From CANHBY01 sp031376995 (GTDB lineage Bacteria; Pseudomonadota; Gammaproteobacteria; Burkholderiales; Burkholderiaceae_C): a stretch of DNA of 8,107 nucleotides. Location of the stretch: assembly GCA_031376995.1 (NCBI GenBank), contig JANMEO010000248.1, forward strand, positions 1 to 8,107, written 5' to 3'. Under the pieces are notes generated by a model, which saw only the letters and a list, made by a program, of their open reading frames with translations, ran no database searches and had not been told where the DNA came from. A program made the position numbers and the translations under genes. Of the stretch, positions 7,006-8,107 are shown piece after piece (position 1 is the stretch's first letter; every line of letters begins with the position of its first letter).

Positions 7006-7010
7006 GGAAG
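7006..7010 (+). promoter_or_regulatory. Ribosome binding site of the patatin gene
   Basis: GGAAG is placed 7 nt before the ATG at 7018. This ATG is the first start codon after an in-frame stop at 6946-6948, so site and frame agree on the start. Confidence 0.6.
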
Positions 7011-7017
7011 TCAAGGC

Positions 7018-8107
7018 ATGCAATCAAAGCACTTGCGGTCAAACTTGTCGCCCTCGAGCCCAGCCCTTATCCGGCCATCAGATGTGTCCAGCCGTGCTTC
7101 GACAACAGGTTTGATTTTGACTGGCGGCGGTGCCCGTGCTGCTTATCAAGTGGGGGTGCTCAAAGCCGTCGCCCGCATACGCAGAGAATGCATTGGGCGT
7201 GGCCCCAATCCTTTTGGCGTGATTGCAGGCACCTCGGCCGGGGCGATCAATGCGGCCGCCTTAGCATGCAGGGCTGACGAGTTTGACGCCGCGGTGGCTG
7301 GCCTGGTCAGGGTTTGGAAACATTTTCATGCCGGCCAGGTTTACTACTCAGACTCATTGGGCTTGATCCGAACGGGGGCCCGTTGGCTCACAATGATGTC
7401 GATCGGTTGGATGATTGCTCGGTGGCGACGCATCCGCCCCCGGTCTCTGTTGGACAACAGTCCTTTGGTGGCTCTGTTGCATGAGCTCATCCCCTTAGAG
7501 CGCCTTCCTGAGGTCATGCGCCAGGGGCATTTGCAAGCTTTGGCTGTGACCGCCTCCAGCTACGGTTCAGGAATGCATGTCACTTTTTATGATGCTGTAG
7601 ATAAGCGCAAACCATGGTCTCGTTCGCAGCGGATTGCGGTCCCCTCAGCAATCACCATTGATCACTTGCTGGCTTCTTCTGCGATTCCATTTCTTTTTCC
7701 CGCAATACCACTCGGGGTTGACCAGCGAATGGAGTATTTCGGTGATGGGTCGATGCGTCAATCAGCCCCCATCTCGCCTGCTGTACACCTGGGTGCCGAG
7801 CGCATTTTAGTGATCGGTGCGGGTCGCATGCACGAGCCTGCTCTGCCCCAAGAGGGCAGGGAGGGCAGTCATGAGTACCCTACTGTGGCCCAAATTGCAG
7901 GTCATGCGTTGTCAAACATTTTTTTGGATGCGCTGGCGGTGGATGTAGAGCGCCTTCAGCGCATCAACAAAACCTTGTCATTGTTGTCTGCTGAGGCCTT
8001 GGTAAAGTGCAGTTTGCGTCCCATCGAGGTGTTGGTCATTGCGCCTTCTATGCGGCTTGATGATATTGCTGCCCGTCACCTCAAAAGTCTGCCTACTAGC
8101 GTACGTG
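7018..8107 (+). CDS. Patatin-like phospholipase (3' end outside the window)
   Basis: Patatin-family serine lipid acyl hydrolase, open from ATG 7018 to the window edge (363 codons, no stop reached). Family members cleave acyl chains from phospholipids or other lipids with a Ser-Asp dyad. An N-terminal extension of about 30 residues rich in Ser and Pro precedes the oxyanion-hole motif TGGGARAAYQVGVL (Gly36-38). The nucleophile is Ser73 in GTSAGA and the dyad Asp is Asp243 in FGDGS. The last Gly of the common DG(G/A) signature is Ser here, which is unlikely to matter because the Asp is kept. The Ser-Pro-rich start does not look like a signal peptide, and WLTMMSIGWMIARW may be a membrane-touching segment. 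It lies 89 bp after dnaE in the same direction and might be cotranscribed, although a hairpin stands between. A housekeeping membrane-lipid role is more likely than an ExoU-type toxin, but the sequence cannot settle this. Confidence 0.9.
   Translation, partial: MQSKHLRSNLSPSSPALIRPSDVSSRASTTGLILTGGGARAAYQVGVLKAVARIRRECIGRGPNPFGVIAGTSAGAINAAALACRADEFDAAVAGLVRVWKHFHAGQVYYSDSLGLIRTGARWLTMMSIGWMIARWRRIRPRSLLDNSPLVALLHELIPLERLPEVMRQGHLQALAVTASSYGSGMHVTFYDAVDKRKPWSRSQRIAVPSAITIDHLLASSAIPFLFPAIPLGVDQRMEYFGDGSMRQSAPISPAVHLGAERILVIGAGRMHEPALPQEGREGSHEYPTVAQIAGHALSNIFLDALAVDVERLQRINKTLSLLSAEALVKCSLRPIEVLVIAPSMRLDDIAARHLKSLPTSVR

Noticed and set aside
6795..7277. Plus-strand frame of 160 codons bridging dnaE and the patatin gene
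   Set aside because: It overlaps both genes in another frame, shows no family features, and ends inside the conserved patatin domain.
7851..7868. Short tandem GAGGGCAGG/GAGGGCAG within the patatin gene
   Set aside because: It has only two units within a hydrophilic loop coding region and is compatible with chance.

Overview
The window looks like a chromosomal segment of a betaproteobacterium, most likely Burkholderiales and possibly close to Comamonadaceae. This rests on my memory of what the DnaE and TrhO proteins of that group look like, not on a search. Three of the four genes are ordinary chromosomal genes: trhO (tRNA wobble-uridine hydroxylase), dnaE (replicative DNA polymerase alpha subunit) and a patatin-like lipid hydrolase that runs off the right edge. 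The fourth is a strong match to the IpaH/SspH/SlrP family of secreted E3 ubiquitin ligases (LPX leucine-rich repeats plus a NEL domain). Such proteins act inside eukaryotic cells, so the organism probably lives with or in a eukaryotic host or grazer.

Layout. Positions 1-249 hold no convincing gene. They contain one copy of a perfect 22-bp repeat (45-66), two small dyads, and a TTCG-N16-TTTG element that resembles a degenerate hrpII/PIP box. The effector gene follows on the + strand (250-2544). Its N-terminal part carries a hexanucleotide VNTR encoding (Ala-Asn)x12, and its middle is built from 63-bp repeat units. It ends 28 bp from the 3' end of trhO, which is on the - strand (2573-3322). The second copy of the 22-bp repeat (2593-2614) lies inside the last codons of trhO. 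The two copies bracket a segment of about 2.5 kb that holds only the effector gene. trhO and dnaE (3413-6928, +) diverge from a short gap of 90 bp. A strong hairpin sits directly after the dnaE stop. The patatin gene starts at 7018 and is still open at 8107.

How the parts relate. trhO, dnaE and the patatin gene look like stable chromosomal background. The effector gene looks like an acquired single-gene cassette at the 3' end of trhO. No integrase, transposase or type III secretion gene is visible in the window, so both the mobility and the secretion route are inferred. The items most worth following up are the effector itself, the flanking 22-bp repeat and the in-frame VNTR.
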